DNA of 64,000 bases. Source: an uncultured Sulfitobacter sp. GTDB lineage: Bacteria > Pseudomonadota > Alphaproteobacteria > Rhodobacterales > Rhodobacteraceae. This document shows positions 32,631 to 41,193 of this stretch, piece after piece; position 1 is the stretch's first letter; each line of letters opens with the position of its first letter. The translations under genes and the position numbers were made by a program. The stretch covers positions 1,736,001 through 1,800,000 of the forward strand of contig NZ_CANMQD010000001.1 in NCBI RefSeq assembly GCF_947499945.1, written 5' to 3'. The notes beneath the pieces are model-generated. The model was not told the DNA's origin, did not search any database, and saw only the letters and a list, made by a program, of their open reading frames with translations.

Positions 32631-35187
32631 TCACAATCCGTCCCGGAACGACGATCACCTTCTTTGGTGTCCCACCCTCAAGGATACGCACCACAGCCTC
32701 GTGAGCAAGAGCCAGCTTTTCAACTTCGTCCTTTGGCATGTCGGCTGGCACGTCAATCTCACCGCGCCGTTTGCCGTTGACTTGGATCGGCAGGGTGACG
32801 GTATCGTCAATAAGCATCGCCTCGTCCGCGACAGGCCAAGACGCAGTCGCGATTAAACTTTCACCGCCCAGTTTTGCCCAGATGTCTTCGGCCAAGTGCG
32901 GTGTCATCGGGGACATCAATTGCGCAAGCGTCAGGATGGCTTCACGTTGCACAGCTTGGGAGGCGTCGGATTTGTGGATCGCGGCGGTAAAGCCGTAGAG
33001 CTTTGCAATGGCCGCATTGAAGCCGAAACTCTCGATTGCCATGGTCACGTCGTGGATCGCTTTGTGCATCTGTTTGAGCAGATCGTCGTTGCCATCACCT
33101 GTCCGCCCCTGATCCATGACGGAAATCCGCTCACAGAGGTTCCACACGCGGTTGAGGTGCTTGTAGGCGGCTTCTGCACCGGAGGCTGTCCATTCCACAT
33201 CCCGCTCTGGGGGCGAATCGCTCAGAACAAACCAACGCGCTGTGTCTGCCCCGAAATCCGAAATGATGCTGAGTGGGTCGACCACGTTGTTCTTGGATTT
33301 CGACATTTTTGCGGACGGGATAACTTCAACCTCTGCACCGCTTTCTTTGAGAAAGGCTTTATCTCCTTTGAGGTCCACTTCTTCGGGATAGTGAAAGATG
33401 GGGCGATCATCGGCACCAACTGATTTATAGATCGCGTGGGTCACCATCCCTTGGGTGAACAGCGCATCAAACGGCTCAATCGCTTTTTGTGGCAAATGCC
33501 CCGTGATCTGCATCGCGCGGGCAAAGAAGCGGGCATAGAGCAGGTGAAGGATCGCATGCTCCACCCCGCCGATATATTGATCGACGTTCATCCAGTATTC
33601 GGCGTCTTCCATGACGGTGGGCGTATCGGCGTGCGGCGCGGTAAAGCGGGCATAATACCACGATGAATCGACAAACGTGTCCATTGTATCCGTCTCGCGG
33701 AGCGCGTCCTTGCCGCAGGACGGACACGGCGTGGTCCGCCATTCGGTATGACGGTCAAGCGGATTGCCTGGAATGTCGAAAGTCACATCTTCGGGCAGTT
33801 TAACGGGCAGGTTCTCTTTCTTCTCGGGCACCACACCGCAATCGTCGCAATGCACAACCGGGATCGGGCAGCCCCAATAGCGTTGGCGCGACAGGCCCCA
33901 ATCGCGTAGGCGGAACTTGGTCACACCTTGGCCGACCCCTTGGGATTCGCAGAATGCGATTGCGGCGTCGATGGCCTCAAGGCCCGTCTGCCACTGCTCG
34001 CCTGCGAAACCACGGTTGTAGAAGACCTTTTCAGTCTTTTGTGGGACATATGCCTCACTCAACTCATCCGCAGCATCTTCGGAGGGCAGATAGGTCGAGA
34101 TGATGGGCAGACCGTATTTGGTCGCAAATTCAAAATCGCGCTGGTCATGGGCAGGACAGCCAAAAATTGCGCCAGTGCCGTAGTCCATCAGAATGAAGTT
34201 CGCAATATAGACAGGTAACTCTTGGGCTGTATCAAACGGATGACGCACGCGGATGCCCGTATCCATGCCCAACTTCTCGCCAGTTTCGATAGCTTCTTCT
34301 GTCGTACCACCCTTGCGACACTCGGCGACAAACGCAGCAACCTCCGCATTGTCCCTCTCCAACAGCTTGGCAATAGGGTGATCCGGCGAGATGCCTACAA
34401 AACTGGCCCCGAGTAGCGTATCGGGACGAGTCGTGTAGACCTCGATGCGGTCATGCCCATCCGGTGCATTCACAGTAGAGAAAGCAAACTGAAGCCCGCG
34501 CGACTTCCCGATCCAGTTCTCCTGCATCAGGCGCACTTTGGCGGGCCAGTTCTCAAGAGTGTCCAACGCACTCAGCAATTCATCGGAATAGTCAGAGATT
34601 TTAAAGAACCACTGCGTCAGTTCGCGACGTTCAACCAGCGCTCCAGAGCGCCAGCCGCGCCCTTGCTCTACCTGCTCATTCGCGAGAACTGTCATATCGA
34701 CAGGATCCCAGTTCACGATCGCATTTTTGCGATAAATCAGGCCCGCTTCGATCATATCGATGAACATGGCCTGCTGGTGCTGGTAATAGTCAGGGTGACA
34801 GGTTGCGATCTCACGCGACCAATCGAGTGAGAAGCCCAGCGGCTTCATCTGCGCCTTCATGTCCGCGATATTCTGATAGGTCCATTCACCCGGATGGATA
34901 CCCTTTTGCATGGCGGCGTTTTCAGCGGCCAGACCAAACGAATCCCACCCCATCGGGTGAAGAACATTGAAACCCTTTGCCAGCTTGTAACGTGCGATCA
35001 CATCCCCAAGGGTATAGTTGCGCACATGGCCCATATGGATTCGCCCCGACGGATAGGGGAACATTTCAAGCACATAGTACTTTGGCTTGTCAGCCGAACG
35101 GACCGCTTTGAAGATCTCGTGCTTTTCCCAGACAGACTGCCAACGGGCTTCAATCTCGGATGGGGTATAGCGGGACGTGGGAGTCAT
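32617..35187 (-). CDS. leuS: Leucyl-tRNA synthetase
   Basis: An 856-residue class I synthetase charging tRNA-Leu. The HIGH-type motif appears as [14 protein letters not shown] near residue 45, the KMSKS loop as [14 protein letters not shown] near 620, and the editing domain as [13 protein letters not shown] near 250. A zinc-binding-like pair is present as VHCDDCG and CPSCG. The anticodon domain and C-terminal extension follow. An inverted repeat with 8-base arms lies 24-59 bases upstream of the start. The gene overlaps lptE by 14 bases. Confidence 0.98.
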   Translation of the reverse strand: MTPTSRYTPSEIEARWQSVWEKHEIFKAVRSADKPKYYVLEMFPYPSGRIHMGHVRNYTLGDVIARYKLAKGFNVLHPMGWDSFGLAAENAAMQKGIHPGEWTYQNIADMKAQMKPLGFSLDWSREIATCHPDYYQHQQAMFIDMIEAGLIYRKNAIVNWDPVDMTVLANEQVEQGRGWRSGALVERRELTQWFFKISDYSDELLSALDTLENWPAKVRLMQENWIGKSRGLQFAFSTVNAPDGHDRIEVYTTRPDTLLGASFVGISPDHPIAKLLERDNAEVAAFVAECRKGGTTEEAIETGEKLGMDTGIRVRHPFDTAQELPVYIANFILMDYGTGAIFGCPAHDQRDFEFATKYGLPIISTYLPSEDAADELSEAYVPQKTEKVFYNRGFAGEQWQTGLEAIDAAIAFCESQGVGQGVTKFRLRDWGLSRQRYWGCPIPVVHCDDCGVVPEKKENLPVKLPEDVTFDIPGNPLDRHTEWRTTPCPSCGKDALRETDTMDTFVDSSWYYARFTAPHADTPTVMEDAEYWMNVDQYIGGVEHAILHLLYARFFARAMQITGHLPQKAIEPFDALFTQGMVTHAIYKSVGADDRPIFHYPEEVDLKGDKAFLKESGAEVEVIPSAKMSKSKNNVVDPLSIISDFGADTARWFVLSDSPPERDVEWTASGAEAAYKHLNRVWNLCERISVMDQGRTGDGNDDLLKQMHKAIHDVTMAIESFGFNAAIAKLYGFTAAIHKSDASQAVQREAILTLAQLMSPMTPHLAEDIWAKLGGESLIATASWPVADEAMLIDDTVTLPIQVNGKRRGEIDVPADMPKDEVEKLALAHEAVVRILEGGTPKKVIVVPGRIVNVVV

Positions 35188-35210
35188 GGAGTTAGGCCTT
35201 TTTACGCAGG

Positions 35211-35246
35211 AACGCCGGACGTGTGGTGATCACAAGGCCCGGCGTT
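35211..35246. other. Inverted repeat in the leuS leader
   Basis: AACGCCGG (35211-35218) and CCGGCGTT (35239-35246) are perfect reverse complements with partly pairing sequence between them. It lies between the DUF3576 stop and the leuS start, 24 bases upstream of leuS. No T-run follows on either strand, so it is not an obvious intrinsic terminator; a leader structure or protein site is possible. Confidence 0.4.
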
Positions 35247-35275
35247 GCACTATAAAATAACGGATGGAAGGGCAG

Positions 35276-35764
35276 TCAGAGTTTGTTATCTGCAATGCGG
35301 AGTTCGCGTGCGCGCGACAGGATTGCGTCTTCGACCGCGCGGCTTGTTGAGGCAGTTACGGCACCGCCACGCGATTGCAGTGCTACATTGAGCGAACGTG
35401 CGTCGAGGGCTGGATCGTCTATCAGGACAGTCGCACGGTACGCGCGGCCCCCACCCGGAGGAGTGCCGTAGCCGGTGACGATCACACCTGTGAAAGGATC
35501 AACCGACTGAATTGGCAAAAAGTTAAGCACTTCAAGCGATGCGCTCCACAGGTACTTGTTCACGAGCACGACGCTTTCGGTGTTCTTCTTACCGAAGATC
35601 GACCAAATGGTGTTTTCTGGGTTGGTCTCGATAACATTCGGGTTGTTTGCGTTGGTATATTGGTCCGCGAGGGGCTGTGCGGGGGAGCCGATGCTGCCAC
35701 ATGCCGCCAATCCACCAAGCGCAAGCGCCAGTACTGCAAAATTCTGAGCCTTCATGCGCCCCAT
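35276..35764 (-). CDS. DUF3576 lipoprotein
   Basis: A 162-residue protein with a lipoprotein signal (hydrophobic ALALGGLAAC, Cys at the lipobox LAACGS). The conserved DUF3576 region includes NTIWSIFGKK, VNKYLWSASLEVLNFLPI (as YLWSASLEVLNFLPI) and DPFTGVIVTGYGTPPG. The family is outer-membrane associated and of unknown function. The start at 35764 has AAAGG about seven bases upstream; a GTG at 35773 and an ATG at 35755 are alternatives. It precedes leuS on the same strand, a common alphaproteobacterial order, and is divergent from the porin. Confidence 0.88.
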   Translation of the reverse strand: MGRMKAQNFAVLALALGGLAACGSIGSPAQPLADQYTNANNPNVIETNPENTIWSIFGKKNTESVVLVNKYLWSASLEVLNFLPIQSVDPFTGVIVTGYGTPPGGGRAYRATVLIDDPALDARSLNVALQSRGGAVTASTSRAVEDAILSRARELRIADNKL

Positions 35765-36053
35765 GTCCGCCACCTTTATACTGTTTTGCTATGCAATACC
35801 CAAGCTGACGCATCTGGGCAAGGTCTATGTACTATAGAGGGTTGTATCGGCAGTGCCGTCTGGCGAGACTATATACTCCTGTTGTTATCGGGTCCGTTGC
35901 CGAAACTGTGGCAAAGCTGCACCATGACAGGTCACATTGCTTTTGCGGTTATCGGTTTGCTTGCCAAAAGGGGAGGAGCGGCGCAAAAGAGGCTCATACC
36001 TAGATCGGAATTCCCCGGTCGGGTCCCATACATTTCCAACCGAGGGAAAACTC

Positions 36054-36926
36054 ATGAAAAAAGTTCTCTTCGCAACAACAGCTCTGGTCGCCACAGCTTC
36101 AGTTGCAGCAGCAGACGTTACATTCTCCGGCTACGGCCGTTTTGGTGTAGAATACCGTGACAACGGCGTTACAGACTCCACAGACGTAACAAGCCGTCTT
36201 CGCCTGCAGATCGACGTATCCGCAGAGTCCGATGCTGGCGTTACATTCGGTGCACGCACTCGCTTTCAGACTTCTGAAGGTTCCGCACAGACCGGCATGA
36301 ACGGCGTACGCTTCTTCGCACGTTCCGGTGGTCTTGAAGTCGGTGTTGGTAACATCTTCGGCGCTCTGGAATTCATGCCTGGCATGTACCCAATCGACCT
36401 TGGTCTGACCGGTCTCGGCTATGACTACACAGCCTACAACTTCCGTGCAGATGCTTACTCTTCCGCAGGTAACGGCTCGTCCGGTTCCAACGGTGTTGAA
36501 GTAATGTACTCCGCAGGCGACTTCTCCGCACACGTATCTGCTTCCGAGACAAACGACCGTATCGCAGCACACGTAGCGTATAAGTGGAATGGCTGGACAT
36601 TCGCATTGGGTGCACAGGACTCCGACTCCGCAACTGACACAGAATTCGCAGCATCTGTTGGTGGTTCCTTCGGTATCGCAGACGTTACTCTGGCATATGC
36701 CGACAACGGCACAGATGGCGATCACATCGTTCTGGCCGGTCGCTTTGACGTAGGCGCAGCAACAAACGTAGAAGTATACGTTGCTGATGCGGATTACTTC
36801 GCAGAAACATCCTACGGTATCGACTTCAACCACGACATGGGTGGCGGCACGTCCCTCCGTGGTGGTATCGCGTCCTTGGGCGACGACACCACACGTGTTG
36901 ACATGGGTGTTCGCTTCAACTTCTAA
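36054..36926 (+). CDS. Gram-negative porin
   Basis: A 290-residue outer-membrane porin with signal peptide (MKKVLFATTALVATASVAAA, cleavage before DVTFSGYGRFGVEY). The mature protein alternates hydrophobic and polar residues as about sixteen beta strands, ends with Phe (GVRFNF), and has Gly/Asp-rich turns. Codon choice is strongly restricted to GCA, ACA, GTA/GTT, CGT, TCC, GAC and TAC, unlike the neighbours, which fits very high expression. The start at 36054 has GAGGG eleven bases upstream. A tight hairpin with TTCG loop and T-run terminates it. It is divergent from DUF3576 across a 289-base leader. Confidence 0.93.
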   Translation: MKKVLFATTALVATASVAAADVTFSGYGRFGVEYRDNGVTDSTDVTSRLRLQIDVSAESDAGVTFGARTRFQTSEGSAQTGMNGVRFFARSGGLEVGVGNIFGALEFMPGMYPIDLGLTGLGYDYTAYNFRADAYSSAGNGSSGSNGVEVMYSAGDFSAHVSASETNDRIAAHVAYKWNGWTFALGAQDSDSATDTEFAASVGGSFGIADVTLAYADNGTDGDHIVLAGRFDVGAATNVEVYVADADYFAETSYGIDFNHDMGGGTSLRGGIASLGDDTTRVDMGVRFNF

Positions 36927-36953
36927 GTTGAACGAAATTACCTAAATGATTTC

Positions 36954-36983
36954 GGGCAGACTTCGGTCTGCCCCTTTTCTTTT
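36954..36983 (+). terminator. Intrinsic terminator after the porin
   Basis: GGGCAGAC, loop TTCG, GTCTGCCC form a perfect eight-pair stem, followed by CTTTTCTTTT. It begins 28 bases after the porin stop. Confidence 0.95.
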
Positions 36984-37024
36984 GCGCATTGCTGTTATCT
37001 TTAGTCTTCAAACAGGAGGCCACC

Positions 37025-37678
37025 ATGACACTGCGCGACATCACCGATAGAATTGCCAAAGCCGAGAATAACGCAGGCCGCGCCGCTGGCGCTGTCTCTC
37101 TCATCGCGGTGAGTAAAGTGCAGCCCGACGCACGGGTGCAGGCCGTCCTTGATGAAGGCCATCGTATATTCGGCGAAAATAAAGTGCAGGAAGCCGCTGG
37201 TAAGTGGCCGGACTTCCGCAGTCAATATGACGGTATTGAATTGCACCTGATCGGTCCGTTGCAAACAAACAAGGCACGCCAAGCGATGGAGCTTGCTGAT
37301 TACATCCACACGCTGGACCGGCCAAAGCTGGCCAATATCATTGCACGGTTGGCGCAGGAGATTGGCCGCTGCCCCGAATTGTTCATTCAAGTTAATACAG
37401 GCGAGGAAGACCAAAAAGCGGGTGTTATGCCCGCCGATGCGGACGGGTTTATTGCTGAATGTCGCGCCCTTGATCTGCCCGTGCGCGGCCTGATGTGCAT
37501 TCCCCCTGTGGATGAAGAGGCTTCGCTGCACTTTGCGCTGTTAGCAAAAATTGCAGCACGTAACGGGCTGGAGGGGTTGTCGATGGGGATGAGTAGTGAT
37601 TTCGAGAAGGCAATTGCGCTCGGGGCGACCCATGTTCGCGTAGGGTCTGCAATTTTCGGGGAACGTGTCCCGACTTAA
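37025..37678 (+). CDS. yggS: YggS-family pyridoxal phosphate homeostasis protein
   Basis: A 217-residue cytosolic single-domain TIM-barrel protein binding pyridoxal 5'-phosphate. The cofactor lysine is in LIAVSKVQP (about residue 28); the family motifs FGENKVQEA, LHLIGPLQTNKAR and GLSMGMSSDFEKAI follow. The start at 37025 has a perfect AGGAGG eight bases upstream. It balances free pyridoxal phosphate and amino-acid pools in other bacteria. It converges with the L,D-transpeptidase-like gene, overlapping its stop by four bases. Confidence 0.95.
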   Translation: MTLRDITDRIAKAENNAGRAAGAVSLIAVSKVQPDARVQAVLDEGHRIFGENKVQEAAGKWPDFRSQYDGIELHLIGPLQTNKARQAMELADYIHTLDRPKLANIIARLAQEIGRCPELFIQVNTGEEDQKAGVMPADADGFIAECRALDLPVRGLMCIPPVDEEASLHFALLAKIAARNGLEGLSMGMSSDFEKAIALGATHVRVGSAIFGERVPT

Positions 37679-38169
37679 GACACGATAAGCCGTGTTCGGT
37701 AGCGGATACGCCGCGCAATCTCGTGCAAGTGAGAGCGCGAAAACGCAACGCACCCCTCTGTTGGATAACCCGCTCTGCGGTATTGGTGGATGAAGATCGC
37801 CGATCCGCGCCCCTTCACCGCATAGGGCCAATTCCAATCGGTTAGTATCACCAGATCATAGAGGGGATCTGGGCGTCGCAACCGCTCATGACTGTGCGGA
37901 TAGGGTGCGCGCACCATCATGTTATAGTCTTCATCGTTGGGGTCATCTGACCACAGGTCTTGCGGTCCGATCGGTTTCGCCCAGTTTGTTGGCTGCGCTA
38001 TGCGGTCAGGACGGTAAAGCATTCCCACAATACTGTGCACGCCCCTTGGCGTGGCTCCGTCGCCCTCGCGTTTTCGCCCTGATATGCCGCCTCTGCCGAT
38101 GGTGCAGGGCCAAAGTCGCCCTTGAAATCGCACACCTTGAGGCGTTAGCACCATATCATCAGACGTCAC
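37675..38169 (-). CDS. L,D-transpeptidase catalytic-domain (YkuD-like) protein without signal peptide
   Basis: A 164-residue protein with the L,D-transpeptidase catalytic signature: [20 protein letters not shown], giving His128 and nucleophile Cys140, with upstream [13 protein letters not shown]. These enzymes form 3-3 peptidoglycan cross-links or attach proteins to peptidoglycan in the periplasm. However, the chain begins directly with the domain (GTG start at 38169) and no export signal is visible. The start overlaps the ribA stop by four bases (GTGA), so the two are co-translated. Either it is exported by another route, acts inside the cell, or has a different substrate. Confidence 0.85.
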   Translation of the reverse strand: MTSDDMVLTPQGVRFQGRLWPCTIGRGGISGRKREGDGATPRGVHSIVGMLYRPDRIAQPTNWAKPIGPQDLWSDDPNDEDYNMMVRAPYPHSHERLRRPDPLYDLVILTDWNWPYAVKGRGSAIFIHQYRRAGYPTEGCVAFSRSHLHEIARRIRYRTRLIVS

Positions 38170-39245
38170 AGCAGATGGCCAGATTTTGCAGCTTTGGTCG
38201 CTAGATATGCTGCATTATGGCGGTTCTCACCCACGGCCAGCGGCACGCGCTCGGTTACTGTAACCCCGCAAGTGTTCATCATCTCGACTTTGCGCGGATT
38301 GTTGGTCAGCAACCGCACCGCAGAAAAACCCATGGTTTTGAGAATATCCGCCCCAAGGCGAAAATCCCGCTCGTCATCCTCAAATCCAAGGCGATGATTC
38401 GCCTCAACCGTATCAAAGCCCTGATCCTGCAAGGAATAGGCCCGCATCTTATTCGCGAGCCCGATCCCGCGCCCTTCCTGATTGAGATATAGAAGAACTC
38501 CATGCCCCTCCGAACCCATCTGAGCCAAAGCAGCGCGCAACTGCGGTCCGCAATCGCATTTGAGGCTGCCCAACAAATCACCTGTGAAGCAAGCAGAGTG
38601 GAGGCGGCAGAGCACAGGTGCGCTTCGGTCGGGGCGCCCAATCTCGACGGCGTAATGCTCCTCACCGCCGTCCTCAGGCCGGAAGATATGAAGTCGCCCT
38701 GCCTCCGACACCTCCATCGGAAGGCGAGCATGGATCACCGAATGAAGCGGGCTGCGCGTCTCCAGATGCAGGGCGGCCGCCACTCCGTCAATAGCAGTAA
38801 GGCCGTGCGTTCGGGTGAATGCTGCCGCATCGAACAGCTCAATGATGACAGCAGCGGGCAAAAGTCGCGCCGATTTTACAAGGTTGAGCGCAGTTGAATG
38901 AAGGGTCGCGTTCCCGTCACGTACAGCGGCGAGTGGCCCTTTCATGGGCGCACGCAGATCGTCTGCTGGGTCTGCAATGCTTTGCACCCATTTCAACGTC
39001 ACATCTTTTGGCAGAACAATCCGTGCCAGATCACCGTCATAGGCCCGCGCTTTCAAAGTCTGCGCACGCCTAGCCGTAATTGCCAGCACAGCATCGCCTT
39101 GTAGCGTTTGCACATCCGCCAAGCGCTGCGCGGTCAATGTCTCTGCCGCCAGTACCAGCACATCGCCCAGCACTACGGGCACGCCCATGCGCAAATCCGC
39201 CCGCGCACGGGCCAGTGTTTCAGTCACGTCAGGGGCAAAGGACAT
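38166..39245 (-). CDS. ribA: GTP cyclohydrolase II (with degenerate RibB-like N-terminus)
   Basis: A 359-residue enzyme making 2,5-diamino-6-ribosylamino-pyrimidinone phosphate, the first step of riboflavin synthesis. The catalytic half (about 160-350) has the zinc triad Cys-x10-Cys-x-Cys in [17 protein letters not shown] and the motif [15 protein letters not shown]. The N-terminal ~150 residues resemble the shape of DHBP synthase (RibB), including a C-terminal [12 protein letters not shown] segment, but lack the DDE.RE.EGD active site. It therefore seems to be a monofunctional RibA with a relic RibB domain. It is divergent from the CenR-like gene and coupled to the L,D-transpeptidase-like gene. 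Confidence 0.93.
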   Translation of the reverse strand: MSFAPDVTETLARARADLRMGVPVVLGDVLVLAAETLTAQRLADVQTLQGDAVLAITARRAQTLKARAYDGDLARIVLPKDVTLKWVQSIADPADDLRAPMKGPLAAVRDGNATLHSTALNLVKSARLLPAAVIIELFDAAAFTRTHGLTAIDGVAAALHLETRSPLHSVIHARLPMEVSEAGRLHIFRPEDGGEEHYAVEIGRPDRSAPVLCRLHSACFTGDLLGSLKCDCGPQLRAALAQMGSEGHGVLLYLNQEGRGIGLANKMRAYSLQDQGFDTVEANHRLGFEDDERDFRLGADILKTMGFSAVRLLTNNPRKVEMMNTCGVTVTERVPLAVGENRHNAAYLATKAAKSGHLL

Positions 39246-39358
39246 AGGGATTGTTACAACTCATGGGGTCAACTGAGTAATATCTAGGCTATGATCGGGT
39301 GAATTGAAACATTTGACCGCAATGCGACACGTCGCTGTGACAAACGGCGCTGCCCCCT

Positions 39359-39395
39359 TGTTGATTGTCGCCGGGTCCATATCTTTGAATCAACA
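39359..39395 (+). other. Inverted repeat in the leader of the CenR-like gene
   Basis: TGTTGATT (39359-39366) and AATCAACA (39388-39395) are perfect reverse complements, 21 bases apart, ending five bases before the GGAGG ribosome site of the 39412 gene. The right arm contains a GANTC site (GAATC). It could be a leader hairpin or an operator. Confidence 0.4.
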
Positions 39396-39411
39396 TATTG
39401 GAGGTCAAATA

Positions 39412-40098
39412 ATGGCACAGCTGAAAAAAATCTTGCTGGTTGATGACGATGACGATCTGCGTGAAGCGCTGAGCGAGCAGTTGCTCATGACCGAGGATTT
39501 TGACGTATTTGAGGCCGCCAACGGTGCCGAAGCGTTGAGCCGCGCCAACGAGATGATTTATGACCTGCTCATTCTCGATGTTGGCTTGCCTGATACGGAT
39601 GGCCGTGAGCTGTGCCGCCTGCTGCGCAAGCAGGGGATCAAAAGCCCGATCATGATGCTTACCGGGCACGATGGCGACGCTGACACGATCCTCGGTCTCG
39701 ACGCAGGTGCCAATGATTATGTCTCTAAACCTTTCAAATTTCCTGTATTGCTCGCCCGTATCCGCAGCCAGTTGCGCACGCACCAACAATCCGAAGACGC
39801 GATTTTCCAGCTTGGGCCATATACGTTCAAGCCGTCGATGAAGATGCTCATCACCGAGGACGACAAGAAAATTCGATTGACGGAAAAGGAAACGAATATT
39901 CTCAAGTTTCTGCACCGCTCTGCCGAAGGTGTCGTCCCGCGTGATGTGCTGCTGCACGAAGTTTGGGGCTATAACGCGGGTGTGACGACTCACACGCTTG
40001 AGACGCACATCTATCGCTTGCGTCAAAAAATTGAGCCTGATCCCTCAAATGCGCGGCTCTTGGTGACTGAATCCGGCGGCTATCGGCTTATGATCTAA
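39412..40098 (+). CDS. OmpR-family response regulator, CenR-like
   Basis: A 228-residue two-component regulator. The receiver domain has the acidic pocket DDDDD at 10-14, phospho-acceptor Asp in LLILDVGLPDTDG, the switch Thr in MMLTGHDGDAD and Lys in YVSKPFKFP. The C-terminal OmpR winged helix has IRLTEKETNILKFLHRSAEG (as LTEKETNILKFLHRS) and HTLETHIYRLRQKIEPD. The N-terminal MAQLKKILLVDDDDDLREAL resembles CenR, an essential cell-envelope regulator in Rhodobacterales, but I cannot verify the orthology. A GGAGG ribosome site lies seven bases upstream. It is divergent from ribA. Confidence 0.9.
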   Translation: MAQLKKILLVDDDDDLREALSEQLLMTEDFDVFEAANGAEALSRANEMIYDLLILDVGLPDTDGRELCRLLRKQGIKSPIMMLTGHDGDADTILGLDAGANDYVSKPFKFPVLLARIRSQLRTHQQSEDAIFQLGPYTFKPSMKMLITEDDKKIRLTEKETNILKFLHRSAEGVVPRDVLLHEVWGYNAGVTTHTLETHIYRLRQKIEPDPSNARLLVTESGGYRLMI

Positions 40099-40186
40099 AC
40101 TGTAGGAACTTTTTAATTCCTGCGAAGTTACACTATCAGCAGACGGGCTTTTTTCATGAGTTTCCTGTCGGTTGGAACCCTACGAT

Positions 40187-40256
40187 GAGTGGCGGGATCA
40201 TTGCCACTCTACCTCCCTGTTGGACTTCGCCGGGCCTTTGTGCCCGGCATTTTTTT
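40187..40256 (+). ncRNA. Candidate small RNA with two hairpins and terminator
   Basis: Between the CenR-like gene and xthA, GAGTGGC (40187-40193) pairs with GCCACTC (40203-40209) across a nine-base loop. A single-stranded stretch, TACCTCCCTGTTGG, carrying an anti-ribosome-site CCTCC, follows. Then GCCGGGC (40229-40235) pairs with GCCCGGC (40242-40248), followed by ATTTTTTT. Hairpin, CU-rich linker, then rho-independent terminator is a common small-RNA layout in alphaproteobacteria. The same terminator could instead simply end the regulator transcript. The 5' end is not defined and no clear promoter was found. Confidence 0.5.
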
Positions 40257-40325
40257 GCGTTATTTGTGGTGGTTGCTGTCCGTGCCTCGCGTTAGAGTGA
40301 GCAAAACCGAAGCAGGAGCGCACCC

Positions 40326-41114
40326 ATGTCCTTTACCCTTGCCACTTGGAACATAAACTCTGTCCGCCTGCGCGAACCGATTGTTTGCAAGCTCTTGGCC
40401 GAAGAAGGGCCGGATGTTTTGTGCCTGCAAGAGTGCAAAAGCCCCGTTGATAAAATCCCGATGGAGCAGTTTGCAGCCCTTGGATACCGTTACATGGTTG
40501 CCGAAGGGCAGAAGGGCTATAACGGCGTTGCGATCCTGTCAAAACTACCACTGGAGGCTGCTGGTGCACATGATTTTGCCCAGCTCGGTCATGCGAGGCA
40601 TGTTGCGGCAAAGTTGCCTAATGGCGTGACGGTGCATAATTTTTACGTTCCCGCAGGTGGTGATGTGGCCGATCGGGAAGTGAATGAAAAATTTGGACAA
40701 AAGATGGACTATCTCGCGCAGATGCGGGACTTCTTTCATGCCGAGGGGCCAAAGAAATCTATCCTTGTGGGTGATCTGAACATTGCCCCGCGCGAAGATG
40801 ATGTCTGGGATCACAAGAAAATGCTCAAAGTGGTCAGCCACACGCCCGTCGAAGTCGAAGCGCTGGCCCAGACTCAAGACGCAGGCAACTGGATCGACGT
40901 GACGCGGCAGGATATTCCTGAGGGTCTGCTCTATAGCTGGTGGAGCTACCGCGCCAAGGATTGGGGTGTGGCCGACAAAGGTCGCAGACTTGACCACGTT
41001 TGGGCCACATCTGATATTTCGTCAGCAGCGCATGGCAGTCGCGTTTTACGGGCCGCGCGTGGATGGGAAAAACCGTCCGACCACGCACCTGTTTTTGCAA
41101 CTTTCGATCTTTGA
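40326..41114 (+). CDS. xthA: Exodeoxyribonuclease III
   Basis: A 262-residue AP endonuclease/3' exonuclease of base-excision repair. Catalytic motifs are in place: WNINSVRLR near the N-terminus, LCLQECKSP with metal Glu, VGDLNIAPRE with Asp and Asn, RRLDHVWA, and the final SDHAPVFA with the catalytic Asp-His. Length is typical. The start at 40326 has AGGAGCGCACCC immediately upstream. It heads a plus-strand series with cnoX, the LON-domain protein and Trm112. Confidence 0.96.
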   Translation: MSFTLATWNINSVRLREPIVCKLLAEEGPDVLCLQECKSPVDKIPMEQFAALGYRYMVAEGQKGYNGVAILSKLPLEAAGAHDFAQLGHARHVAAKLPNGVTVHNFYVPAGGDVADREVNEKFGQKMDYLAQMRDFFHAEGPKKSILVGDLNIAPREDDVWDHKKMLKVVSHTPVEVEALAQTQDAGNWIDVTRQDIPEGLLYSWWSYRAKDWGVADKGRRLDHVWATSDISSAAHGSRVLRAARGWEKPSDHAPVFATFDL

Positions 41115-41193
41115 GCGTAAGCCCCTTACAAACTGCACGCAGGGGCCACATATGAATCCCAACCGTTAAGCACAGCACATTAGGACCGATATT

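Noticed and set aside
36099-36833. 244-codon open frame antisense to the porin
   Set aside because: It arises from the porin's restricted codon set; it is Cys/Val-rich without ribosome site or recognisable domain.
39289-40026. 245-codon frame antisense to the CenR-like gene
   Set aside because: Sense protein has full receiver and winged-helix motifs.
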